A stretch of 7,818 bases of DNA from a bacterium (GTDB taxonomy: Bacteria; Chloroflexota; Dormibacteria; UBA8260; Bog-877). Position 1 is the first letter of the stretch. Every line of letters begins with the position of its first letter. Position numbers and translations under genes: made by a program. The stretch covers positions 1 to 7,818 of the forward strand of contig JAKABA010000183.1 in NCBI GenBank assembly GCA_021802115.1, given 5' to 3'. Shown here piece after piece: positions 1 to 6,537 of this stretch. Below the pieces are notes generated by a model that made no database searches, was not told the DNA's origin, and worked only from the letters and a program-made list of their open reading frames with translations.

Positions 1-1
1 G

Positions 2-262
2 GACATCTCCCCCGCCCAGGTGACCGAGATCGTCGACGAGATCGAGGGCGACCTGCGCGGGCGGGGCCAGTCCGAGCTGCCCAGCCGGGAGGTGGGAGAG
101 CTGGTGATGGAACGCCTGCGCCAGCTCGACGAGGTCGCCTACGTGCGGTTCGCGTCGGTGTATCGCTCCTTCCGCGATCTCTCCGAGGTGCGCAACGAGA
201 TCGATCAGATCCTGGTTGGAGACCGGACCGCGCGCCGCCGCCGTGCCAGCAGCAAGGCCTGA
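2..262 (+). CDS. nrdR: Transcriptional repressor NrdR, C-terminal part (5' end outside window)
   Basis: This is the last 86 residues of NrdR, the ATP/dATP-sensing repressor of ribonucleotide reductase genes. The frame is open from base 2 to the TGA at 260-262, so the gene is cut by the window edge and the GTG at 20 is an internal Val codon. What is visible is the C-terminal half of the ATP-cone domain. It contains the family-typical run ELVMERLRQLDEVAYVRFAS followed by VYRSFRDL, a pattern seen in nearly all NrdR proteins, and then a basic tail (RRRRASSKA). The N-terminal zinc ribbon that binds NrdR boxes would lie upstream and cannot be checked. The following yggS-like gene starts before this one stops, so the two are probably translated together. 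The assignment is secure; only the extent is partial. Confidence 0.93.
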   Translation, partial: DISPAQVTEIVDEIEGDLRGRGQSELPSREVGELVMERLRQLDEVAYVRFASVYRSFRDLSEVRNEIDQILVGDRTARRRRASSKA

Positions 263-947
263 TCCCGACCCAGGATTGGAGGCGCTGCGCGAGGCCGCGG
301 CAGCCGTGGCGGTGCGCATCGAGGAGGCCAGGCGGCGGGTCGGTGGAGAGCCGGTGAGTCTGCTTCCCGTCACCAAGGGCCACGCCATCCAACGGGTCCG
401 GCAGGCGGTCGCGCTGGGCTTTACGGAGCTGGGTGAGAACTATCTGCAGGAGTGTCAGGCCAAGGCCGAGGCCGAGCCCGGGCTCCGCTGGCACCTGCTC
501 GGCCACCTGCAGCGCAACAAGGTCGCCCGGGCAGCCCGGCTGTTCCACGCGGTGGAGACGGTCGACAGCCTGCAGCTGGCAGAGCGGCTCTCCTCAGCCC
601 GGCTCGGCCAGGAGCCGCTCCCGGTGCTCTGCGAGCTGGACGCGACCGAGATTCCCGGCCGCAACGGCTTCAAGCCGGACGGCCTGCGGGAGGTGGCGGA
701 GGCGATCGCCGCACTGCCTGGGATCGTGCTCCAGGGTTTGATGACGGTGGCTGACCCGGCCTCTCCCCAGCGTTGCTTCAGCCAGTGCCGGGAGTTGCGC
801 GAGGAGCTGGTGGCGAGGCTGGGCCGGGGGCTGCCGGTGCTCAGCATGGGCATGAGCGAGGACTTCGAACTCGCCATCGCGGAGGGCAGCACCGAGGTGC
901 GACTGGGGAGCGCGCTGTTCGGGCCCCGGCCGCCCCACCGGCCCTGA
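243..947 (+). CDS. yggS: YggS/PLPBP-family pyridoxal phosphate homeostasis protein
   Basis: This is a PLP-binding protein of the YggS/PROSC (PLPBP) family, a fold-type III alanine-racemase-like barrel without known catalysis that buffers cytosolic PLP and affects amino acid and keto acid pools. Numbering from the GTG at 243 (234 aa, normal for the family), the PLP-lysine motif is LLPVTKGH with Lys45. Then come GENYLQE (64-70), WHLLGHLQRNK (83-93), GLMTVA (165-170) and the phosphate-binding end LSMGMSEDFELAI with RLG (200-222). The start is uncertain. A TTG at 216 would give 243 aa, and a TTG at 276 would begin right at the conserved region; none has a convincing ribosome site. With the GTG the gene overlaps nrdR by 20 bases, suggesting translational coupling. 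It ends one base before the convergent AI-2E transporter stop. YggS often sits near ftsZ/sepF or proC; here it follows nrdR. Confidence 0.93.
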   Translation: MPAARPDPDPGLEALREAAAAVAVRIEEARRRVGGEPVSLLPVTKGHAIQRVRQAVALGFTELGENYLQECQAKAEAEPGLRWHLLGHLQRNKVARAARLFHAVETVDSLQLAERLSSARLGQEPLPVLCELDATEIPGRNGFKPDGLREVAEAIAALPGIVLQGLMTVADPASPQRCFSQCRELREELVARLGRGLPVLSMGMSEDFELAIAEGSTEVRLGSALFGPRPPHRP

Positions 948-948
948 G

Positions 949-2250
949 TCAGCTGGGAGCGGCTGGGGGAGAGGCCCCCTCATCGGCCGGAGCCGTCGGG
1001 CTGGGGCGCCGCCGGATGCGGAAGCTGCGCAGGAGGCGACGGTTGCGCAGCTCGCTCAGCCCGTCAGAGCGCGAGGCGCTGAAGAGGTCCGGGCGCTGGG
1101 CTCGCCAGTCGCCGACGCCGGCGCGAATCAGGACGGTCACGTAGCTCGCCGCGGGGACGGCGACCAGCGCGCCCAGAAAGCCTCCGACCTCCACCCCGGC
1201 GAACAGCGCCAGCAGGGTCACGATGGGATGGAGCTGGACGAACCGGGCCTGAATCCTCGGCACCAGCAGGTAGCCCTCCACCACATGTATGCCCAGGAAG
1301 AGGATGAGGGTGAAGAGCGCCAGGGTCGGGCTCTTGGTGAGCGCCAGCAAGAGCGCAACGGCGCCCCCGGCAAACGGTCCCACCAGGGGGATCAGCTCGA
1401 AGAGCCCGGCCGCGAGCGCCACCACCAGCGGGAAGGGCACCCCCAGCAGGAAGGTCCCTCCCCCGGCCATCGCCGCCACCACCACGGCCAGCAGGAGCTG
1501 CGCCCTGACGTAGCCACCGATCACTACCGAGTAGGCGTCGATGCCGAATTCAAGCTCCCGAGCCGCCCGGGTCGGGAACAGGGCCACGAAGCGCTGGCGC
1601 AGCTGGCTCGCGTCCCGCATCAACCAGAAGGAGAGGACGATCGAGATCACGACATCGACCAATATCCCGATCGCGCTGGTGACCCCGGTCACCGCCAGCC
1701 CGGTCAGCTGGGGGACCACGCTGGACAGCTTGGAGGTGACAAAGGCCACCGCGTCGACCTTCACGCCGTGCCCCCTCAGCTGCTGCTGGAGCTGGATCAC
1801 GATGCGCTCGACCCGATGGACCAGGCTGGGCGCCTGCGCCGCCAGGCCTCGGCTCTCGGCGACCAGCGGACCGGAGACCAGCCAGAAGATGAGCCCCACC
1901 AGCCCCAGGCCGACCACCAGGGTGACCAGGGCTCCGACAGTGCGGGGGACCCGGGCGCGCCGCTCCAGCAGGTCGACGATGGGTGTTCCCAGAAACGAGA
2001 TGATGGAAGCCAGCAGAGCGCAGATCAGGACCACCAGCAGCGCTGCCGCCAGCCCCTTGAGGATGAGGACCAGCTGGTAGACGAGGAAGATGGTGAGCAG
2101 GATCGCGGCCGCCCTGCCCCAGAGCAGAGCCGACCGCGCCAGCCTGTCAGGCTGGGATGGCGAGGAGCCCGGAGGCGGATCCGCCCGTCCGGCGGGGCCG
2201 GGCGTGGAGAGGGGCGGCTGCGCCGCCGGTGGGGTCGGGCCGAATGCCAT
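949..2250 (-). CDS. AI-2E/PerM-family membrane transporter
   Basis: A 433-aa polytopic membrane protein of the AI-2E transporter (PerM/YdiK/TqsA) family. Members have been linked to autoinducer-2 export, ion antiport or small-molecule efflux; the substrate here is unknown. A proline-rich cytosolic N-terminus (1-40) precedes paired helices (about 46-66 and 69-90), a helix at 106-127 and a central loop with an LQQQLRGHG helix. Further helices lie near 193-212, 250-275, 275-300, 307-330 and 342-375. Family signatures are GGYVRAQLLLA (245-255), ELIPLVGPFAG (285-295) and LVPRIQARFVQLHP (329-342), then GFLGALVAVPAA. The tail after 380 is Arg/Ser/Pro-rich. The ATG at 2250 is the only plausible start. 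The open frame continues upstream to 2982 but there it lies antisense-frame inside the oxidoreductase gene. No Shine-Dalgarno site precedes the ATG, so translation may depend on the gene 35 bases upstream. Confidence 0.92.
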   Translation of the reverse strand: MAFGPTPPAAQPPLSTPGPAGRADPPPGSSPSQPDRLARSALLWGRAAAILLTIFLVYQLVLILKGLAAALLVVLICALLASIISFLGTPIVDLLERRARVPRTVGALVTLVVGLGLVGLIFWLVSGPLVAESRGLAAQAPSLVHRVERIVIQLQQQLRGHGVKVDAVAFVTSKLSSVVPQLTGLAVTGVTSAIGILVDVVISIVLSFWLMRDASQLRQRFVALFPTRAARELEFGIDAYSVVIGGYVRAQLLLAVVVAAMAGGGTFLLGVPFPLVVALAAGLFELIPLVGPFAGGAVALLLALTKSPTLALFTLILFLGIHVVEGYLLVPRIQARFVQLHPIVTLLALFAGVEVGGFLGALVAVPAASYVTVLIRAGVGDWRAQRPDLFSASRSDGLSELRNRRLLRSFRIRRRPSPTAPADEGASPPAAPS

Positions 2251-2285
2251 GCGGGGGGAGTGTACGAAGTCCGCGCCGCTTCTGA

Positions 2286-3818
2286 TCAGGCAACGTTCAC
2301 CACGATCTCCTCGCGGCCGCTGGCCCCGTTGGGGTAGCTGCCGGTGGTCCGCGCGGCCTGCATGCGGCCCTGTCTGTCCTCGGCCCTCACGCTGAGGGTG
2401 TAGAGACCTGGTCCGGGTCGCCATGGGAGACTCCAAACCGACCACGCAAACTCGGAGAGGGGCGGCTGGATCCGGGCCGGCACCCAGTGGCTGCCGCCAT
2501 CCACGGTCACCTCCACTCGCGCCACGCCGAGGTTGCCCGCGAAGGCGATCCCGGTGAGCAGGTAGGCCCTGCCAGCTCTCAGCCGGGCGCTCCCGCTCGG
2601 GAAGTCGAAGCGGGAGAAGATGTGCGGCACCGCGGCAGCGTTCCAACCCTGCTGCTCCCAGTAACCGAAGAACGGGTGAGAGGCGGTGGAGATCCTGGTC
2701 AACCACTTGGGATCCTTCATGCCGTAGTGCCCGGTGACCAGGACTCGGGCCGGAAAGCCGTGCTGCGGGGGGAGCACCTGGCCGTTGAGGTGGGTGGCCA
2801 CCAGCGTGGAGGGGGCCAGCGCCTCCTCCACCGGCAGACTCTCCGAGTAGCCGTCGGCACAGTGGAAGACGACCACCCTGGCCTGGCGGGGCAAACCCAC
2901 CGCTTCGAGAAGATGGGAGAGCGGAACTCCCCGCCAAATCCCGGTGCTGATGAGGGTCCCCCCCACCGGGTTGGAGATGCACTCCAGGGTCTGCACCTGT
3001 TCCCGCTGTGGCATCGCCAGCAGCTGCTGGTAACCGATCTCGGTCGACCGGCTGCCGCTGAGCTCCAGCCGCCAGCTGGACTGGTCAACCAGAGGCGGTC
3101 CCAAGAGATCCTTGGAGACGATGTAGAAATCGGCGGTGGGAGTCACCCCAGGTGGGAGGTGCCCGAGGGCGGCCACGCCCCGGCCGAGAACGCCGGACGG
3201 CGACTGAGCGGCCAGGAATCTGCTCCCCAGGTAGCCGAGCGACAGCGCTCCCAGCACACCTCCCGAGAGAGCCAGGAAGCGGCGCCGACTGATGGTCGAG
3301 AAGCTGGACGAGCCGCGGACCCCGGAGAAGTTGCCTCCCAGCCGTGACGGTTGGACGAGCAGGTCCACCAGCCCGCACAGCAGCACCCAGTCCCCCAGAG
3401 TGCTGAGCCATGCGGAGAGGTCAAAGCCGCCCTCAGCCACCAGCAGCAGCGGTTGGGTCAAAATCCAGAGCGCCAGTGCCAGCAGCAGCCAACGCCAGCG
3501 CCCGGAGCCGCCCCGTGACCCGCCCACGGCGGGCGTAACCAGCCGAGCCGCGGGCGACCGGTGCGCCACCGCCACCCCCAGCCCGCCGCCCACCACAACC
3601 AGGAGGACCGCGGTGGCCAGCACCAGAAGCGGCCGGCCACGCTCCTGGAGCGCGTCGATCAGGGTCCCGAAGACGGGGCCCGGCAGCAGCAGCGTGAGCC
3701 CGGATCCAATCACCTCGATGAGGCCGGTGACCCCCGCGACCAGTCTCAAAGCCAGCATCGCCGCCACCGCCAGCCCGGCCGCGCAGGCCCCGAGGGCGGC
3801 CGCCGAGCGAGCCCTCAC
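2286..3818 (-). CDS. Membrane-anchored molybdopterin-dependent oxidoreductase, sulfite-oxidase-like
   Basis: Predicted 510-aa molybdoenzyme of the sulfite oxidase/MsrP (YedY) superfamily, probably acting outside the membrane; the substrate is unknown. The N-terminus holds about five hydrophobic segments (near 7-29, 31-52, 63-86, 108-128, 139-155). A twin-arginine-like motif follows (SRRRFLALS, 177-185) with its own hydrophobic stretch to about 204, then the molybdopterin domain (about 220-400). The Mo-ligand cysteine is Cys280 in TLECISNPVGG, followed by GIWRGVPLSHLL. The pocket motif HGFPARVLVTGHYGMKDPKW (353-372) and then TRI are typical of the family. A C-terminal Ig-like dimerisation-type domain (about 405-510) shows VARVEVTVDGGSHW. 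No haem-binding CXXCH is present and no cytochrome or MsrQ partner is in the window. GTG 3818 is the first in-frame start after the recJ stop. Its ribosome site is poor, and an out-of-frame ATG at 3895 with a better site ends on it. Confidence 0.88.
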   Translation of the reverse strand: MRARSAAALGACAAGLAVAAMLALRLVAGVTGLIEVIGSGLTLLLPGPVFGTLIDALQERGRPLLVLATAVLLVVVGGGLGVAVAHRSPAARLVTPAVGGSRGGSGRWRWLLLALALWILTQPLLLVAEGGFDLSAWLSTLGDWVLLCGLVDLLVQPSRLGGNFSGVRGSSSFSTISRRRFLALSGGVLGALSLGYLGSRFLAAQSPSGVLGRGVAALGHLPPGVTPTADFYIVSKDLLGPPLVDQSSWRLELSGSRSTEIGYQQLLAMPQREQVQTLECISNPVGGTLISTGIWRGVPLSHLLEAVGLPRQARVVVFHCADGYSESLPVEEALAPSTLVATHLNGQVLPPQHGFPARVLVTGHYGMKDPKWLTRISTASHPFFGYWEQQGWNAAAVPHIFSRFDFPSGSARLRAGRAYLLTGIAFAGNLGVARVEVTVDGGSHWVPARIQPPLSEFAWSVWSLPWRPGPGLYTLSVRAEDRQGRMQAARTTGSYPNGASGREEIVVNVA

Positions 3819-3895
3819 GGCCGCTGGCCCCGGTCGCGCCCCCTTGCCTGCTGCCGGGAGGCTCCCGGTCCCGGCCGGCTGGTAGTGGCGGTCAT
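3815..3895 (-). other. Possible 26-codon leader ORF, or frameshifted true N-terminus of the oxidoreductase
   Basis: In the 118-base gap between recJ and the oxidoreductase, an ATG at 3895 has AGGGG four bases upstream, the best ribosome site in this cluster. It opens a 26-codon frame starting MTATTSRPGPG, and its TGA (3817-3815) overlaps the oxidoreductase GTG as GTGA. This is either a leader ORF that couples translation to the downstream gene, or the real N-terminus separated by a one-base indel. The peptide is basic and Pro/Arg-rich, as expected for a cytosolic tail before a first membrane helix. Codon bias does not decide between the two readings. Confidence 0.3.
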
Positions 3896-3936
3896 GGTGC
3901 CCCTGATCGTAGATCCCGCGCGCCGGGCCCGGGCGG

Positions 3937-5616
3937 TCAGCCTTGAGCCGGGCGCAGGTCCCGGAGCAGCAGGCGCAGCCGCTCGCGGCCCCGCCAGCGG
4001 CTGGCATCGAGCTCGAACAGGGCGTCAACCATCCTTCCCGGGGGCAGGTGGCGGCTGAGAGCAGGTCGACTGAAGGCGACCGCCTCCAGCTGCCCGGTGC
4101 CGTCGTCGAGCACGACCCGGAGGTGGTCACTCTTGACTCCGAAGGCCTCGGACCTGACCACGCGGCAACGGTGAGCGCTGAGGGTGACTCGAGGGTTGCC
4201 GATCCCGAACGGGCCGAGGCGGCTGAGCTGGTCGGCCAGCCCGAGGTTGCACTCCCCGAGCTCGACCTGAGCGTCCACCGGGAACACGCGGCAGGGAGTG
4301 ACCCCCTCCAGCTGCGCGCGGACCCAGCCGTCGATCAGGTCGCGGAAGGCCAGAGCTTGCGCTGGATCCGGAGAGATGCTGAATCCCCCGGCGCTGCGGT
4401 GGCCGCCCCAGCGCAGCAGCGCGGGACCCGCCGCCGCCAGCGCCTCGACCACATTGAGCCCGGCCACGCCTCGGGCCGATCCCTTCCACTCCTCACCGGC
4501 CATCGAATAGATGAATGCCGGCCGCTGGAACTCCTCCGCCAGCCGCCCGGCGATCAAGCCCACCACCCCGGCGGGGAATGAGTCGGCGCCCAGGACGATG
4601 GCACCGGTGTCGTCGGGCAGCGACCGCACCATCGGCCGGGCCAGTTCCAGCGCCGCCGCCAGGGACCGGCGGCGGTCGCGGTTGAGCTGCTCCAGCAGCA
4701 TAGCCGCCGCCTCCGCCTCCTCGCTGGTGTCCGCCAAGCAGCACTGCAGGGCGAGGCTGGCATCCTCCATCCGGCCGGCGGCGTTGATCCGCGGCCCGAT
4801 CGAGAAGCCGAGGTCGGAGCTGGTGATCGGCCCCTCCAGGCCGGCGACTCGCGCGAGCGCCAGGAGGCCGAGTGGCGCCGCCTCAGCCCAGCTGGCCAGG
4901 CCCCGACGCACGAGCTCGCGGTTCTCGTCGGTGAGCGGCATCAGGTCGGCCACCGTGCCCAGGGCGACCAGCGGCAATCCTGCCAGCGCGGTCCCCGGAG
5001 GCAGCAGCCCCCGACCCTCAAGCGCCTCCACCAGCTTGTGGGCGACGCCCACCCCAGCCAGGCCCGAGAACGGGTACCGGTCGCCCGGACGCTGCGGGTT
5101 GATCAGGGCATCGGCGGGGGCGAGGCGCACCTCGCCGGTGCTCGGGTCGACGAACGGCAGGTGGTGATCCGTGATCACCAGGGTCATGCCTGGGGGACGG
5201 TGGGCCACCACGTCGACGGCGGTGGTCCCGCAGTCCACCGTGATCACCAGGCCAGCTCCCCGCGCTCGGAGCTCCTCCAGGGCCTGGGCATTGAGACCAT
5301 AGCCCTCACTGTCGCGGTTGGGAATGTATGCCAGGGGGTCGAGCCGGGCTGCCCGCAGGGCGCGCACCAGCAGGGCGGAGGCGGTCACCCCGTCGGCGTC
5401 GTAATCGCCGTAGATGGCGATCTGGGTCCGATCTCGAATCGCCTGCGCCACCAGCTCCACCGCCCGCTCCATGTCGGTGAGCAGGCCCGGGTCGTGGCCC
5501 GCAGGACTCTCGTCCGAGACACCCTGCAACCCCCGGGTGAGCAGGACCCTCTCCAATACCGGGGTTCCCCTGGGGGCGGCGGGAGGCAGCTCCCAGCGCC
5601 GGACTGCCCTCAGCAA
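3937..5616 (-). CDS. recJ: Single-stranded-DNA-specific exonuclease RecJ
   Basis: This is a 559-aa RecJ, the 5'-to-3' ssDNA exonuclease of the DHH phosphoesterase superfamily that acts in RecF-pathway recombination, mismatch repair and stalled-fork processing in the cytosol. All core motifs are present: DYDADG (71-76), VDCG (127-130), ITDHH (148-152), GTVAD (220-224), GPRINAAGR (274-282), SFPAGVVGLIAGRL (346-359) and the DHHA1 signature RWGGHRSAGG (402-411). The C-terminal OB-like region (about 440-559) begins with LGPFGIGNPRV at 467. The length is normal, so the enzyme should be active. The start is a TTG, the only start codon between an in-frame upstream TGA and the conserved region; no good Shine-Dalgarno site precedes it. 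It is the first gene of the minus-strand cluster and is divergent from the small membrane protein across 101 bases. In that gap I could not find a convincing promoter for either strand. Confidence 0.96.
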   Translation of the reverse strand: MLRAVRRWELPPAAPRGTPVLERVLLTRGLQGVSDESPAGHDPGLLTDMERAVELVAQAIRDRTQIAIYGDYDADGVTASALLVRALRAARLDPLAYIPNRDSEGYGLNAQALEELRARGAGLVITVDCGTTAVDVVAHRPPGMTLVITDHHLPFVDPSTGEVRLAPADALINPQRPGDRYPFSGLAGVGVAHKLVEALEGRGLLPPGTALAGLPLVALGTVADLMPLTDENRELVRRGLASWAEAAPLGLLALARVAGLEGPITSSDLGFSIGPRINAAGRMEDASLALQCCLADTSEEAEAAAMLLEQLNRDRRRSLAAALELARPMVRSLPDDTGAIVLGADSFPAGVVGLIAGRLAEEFQRPAFIYSMAGEEWKGSARGVAGLNVVEALAAAGPALLRWGGHRSAGGFSISPDPAQALAFRDLIDGWVRAQLEGVTPCRVFPVDAQVELGECNLGLADQLSRLGPFGIGNPRVTLSAHRCRVVRSEAFGVKSDHLRVVLDDGTGQLEAVAFSRPALSRHLPPGRMVDALFELDASRWRGRERLRLLLRDLRPAQG

Positions 5617-5717
5617 GAACTTGGATCCAGCCAGAACAGGGGCTCAAGCGACACGGCCGACTCAGTTTAAGGCCCCTGCCCGGGCCGCTCGAAGCCGTCA
5701 CACTTGTCCTCGTGGGC

Positions 5718-6218
5718 ATGGTCGGTGAGCGATCGCGGGGCGAGGACGGGCCGGGTGTCGCCGACGAGGAGGCGCGGGCCAAGGCGGAGCGACGCCGGCG
5801 GGGGCTGGGGCTCACCAACTTCCTGATGCACGCCACCTTCTGGGTGGTGCTCACCTATTTCGCGACCGACTACGTTCCGCCGCTGGCCATTCGCGGCACC
5901 GTCGGTCTCCATGCGCCCACTTCGGTCCAGTTCCTGATGGGCTACCTCGCCCTCAGCGCGGTGTGCCTGTTGCTGGGCGTGGCGTTCGGCAATTTCTACA
6001 AATCACGCATCGCCGCCAGCAGGTACCCCTGGCGCTGGTACCTCTTCCCCCTGATCGTGGCCGTGGTGCTCATCCCCCCCCAGGGTAAGAGCACGCTGCT
6101 CAGCAGCCTGATCGAGGCCTCGTGCCTGCTGGCCGCAACCGTGCTGGGAGCGGCCACGCCCCCGTGGTTCAGCCGATCGCGGCCGGGCACGCCCCCAGAT
6201 CCCGCGAGTGGTCGTTGA
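5718..6218 (+). CDS. Small four-helix membrane protein of unknown function
   Basis: I do not recognise this 166-aa protein. It has a charged, Arg-rich cytosolic N-terminus (AEEARAKAERRRR-like, about 17-28). Four hydrophobic segments follow: about 34-51 (starting NFLMHATFWVVL), 71-92, 107-120 and 128-147, with aromatic/Arg residues between helices 2 and 3 (RYPWRWYLFP). The tail is short and Pro/Ser-rich. There is no signal peptide, no catalytic motif and no Cys pair. The positive-inside pattern suggests that both ends are cytosolic. ATG 5718 is preferred; a GTG two codons upstream (5712) is possible, and neither has a strong ribosome site. It is divergent from recJ and followed 33 bases later by a strong hairpin, so it looks monocistronic. 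The coding call rests on an uninterrupted frame, consistent hydrophobic segments and GC-rich third positions. Confidence 0.75.
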   Translation: MVGERSRGEDGPGVADEEARAKAERRRRGLGLTNFLMHATFWVVLTYFATDYVPPLAIRGTVGLHAPTSVQFLMGYLALSAVCLLLGVAFGNFYKSRIAASRYPWRWYLFPLIVAVVLIPPQGKSTLLSSLIEASCLLAATVLGAATPPWFSRSRPGTPPDPASGR

Positions 6219-6251
6219 CCGGGCGGCAGACGGTGTCGACGGCAAGCCCCA

Positions 6252-6271
6252 GGCCTGGCGATAGCCAGGCC
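6252..6271. terminator. Bidirectional hairpin terminator candidate
   Basis: Perfect 8-bp GC-rich stem GGCCTGGC / GCCAGGCC (6252-6259 and 6264-6271) closing a GATA tetraloop. It lies 33 bases after the stop of the plus-strand membrane protein and in the 3' flank of the convergent minus-strand gene. No U-tract follows on either strand: C-rich sequence follows on the plus strand, and the minus-strand continuation is TGGGG. It would therefore be a U-less intrinsic terminator or an mRNA 3'-end stabiliser, which is common in very GC-rich genomes. Confidence 0.55.
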
Positions 6272-6277
6272 CCCCGG

Positions 6278-6532
6278 ACATGACCAGCACCTCTCGGCCA
6301 CGGAGCCGGCCGGCTGCCCCAGCTGCCGGCCCACCCTCTCCCGGCCGATGAGGCCGCCCTCGTCCCGGCGGTCCTCGCAGCAGCGGCGGCGGCAACGATA
6401 GGTGAAGCCGACTATGCAGCTGCAGCTGAAGGTCAGCAAGCGCTGGTGGTATCCGGACCGGTGGCGGGTGGCTGCGAGGGCAGGAACCGGAATGACGGCG
6501 TCGTAGCTCAGGCCGCAGATTATGAGTTGGCG
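6278..6532 (-). pseudogene. Possible gene remnant: coding-like frame without a start
   Basis: Directly after the zinc-finger gene stop, a minus-strand frame of 85 codons from 6532 to 6278 shows 73 of 85 third positions as G or C (about 86%), as expected of real genes here. It runs without a stop into the back of the plus-strand membrane gene. The translation (for example QLIICGLSYDAVIPVPALAA, later FSCSCIVGFTYRCRRRCCED) matches no family I know. There is no ATG, GTG or TTG before a TTG about 30 codons in. It could be a former C-terminal extension of the zinc-finger protein in another frame, a degraded separate gene, or chance. No function can be offered. Confidence 0.25.
6308..6331. repeat. 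Second inverted repeat in the convergent gap
   Basis: Seven-bp inverted repeat GGCCGGC / GCCGGCC (6308-6314 and 6325-6331) with a 10-base loop, 36 bases after the stronger hairpin. It may be a second terminator arm for transcription from either side. Such repeats also arise by chance in GC-rich DNA, so support is modest. Confidence 0.35.
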
Positions 6533-6537
6533 GCCCC

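Larger units (their letters stand above)
6219..6537. other. Convergent intergenic region with hairpins and a coding-like remnant
   Basis: These 319 bases separate the stop codons of two convergent genes. They hold a terminator-like hairpin at 6252-6271 and a second hairpin at 6308-6331. They also contain a minus-strand frame (6278-6532) with strong third-position GC but no ATG, GTG or TTG near its beginning. Plus-strand frames give only very short ORFs, for example a 23-codon one from the ATG near 6279. No RNA gene is recognisable. Confidence 0.6.

Noticed and set aside
1228..2337. A 369-codon plus-strand ORF, extremely rich in Glu, Gln, Asp, Arg and His
   Set aside because: It is the antisense shadow of the AI-2E permease, whose hydrophobic codons read backwards as charged residues. 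It has no domain and crosses the end of the oxidoreductase gene.
2251..2982. A 5' extension of the permease frame up to 2982
   Set aside because: It lies in the wrong frame within the well-supported oxidoreductase C-terminal domain, and its translation is low-quality Arg/Pro/Gly sequence.
3819..4130. A 5' extension of the oxidoreductase frame up to 4130
   Set aside because: It would overlap the conserved RecJ C-terminus by almost 200 bases, and no usable start lies between the recJ stop and the GTG at 3818.
5671..5686. A hairpin GGCCC / GGGCC between recJ and the divergent membrane gene, with TTTAAG or TTAAAC as a possible -10 box
   Set aside because: The stem is only 5 bp in GC-rich DNA, and no -35 box at suitable spacing was found on either strand.
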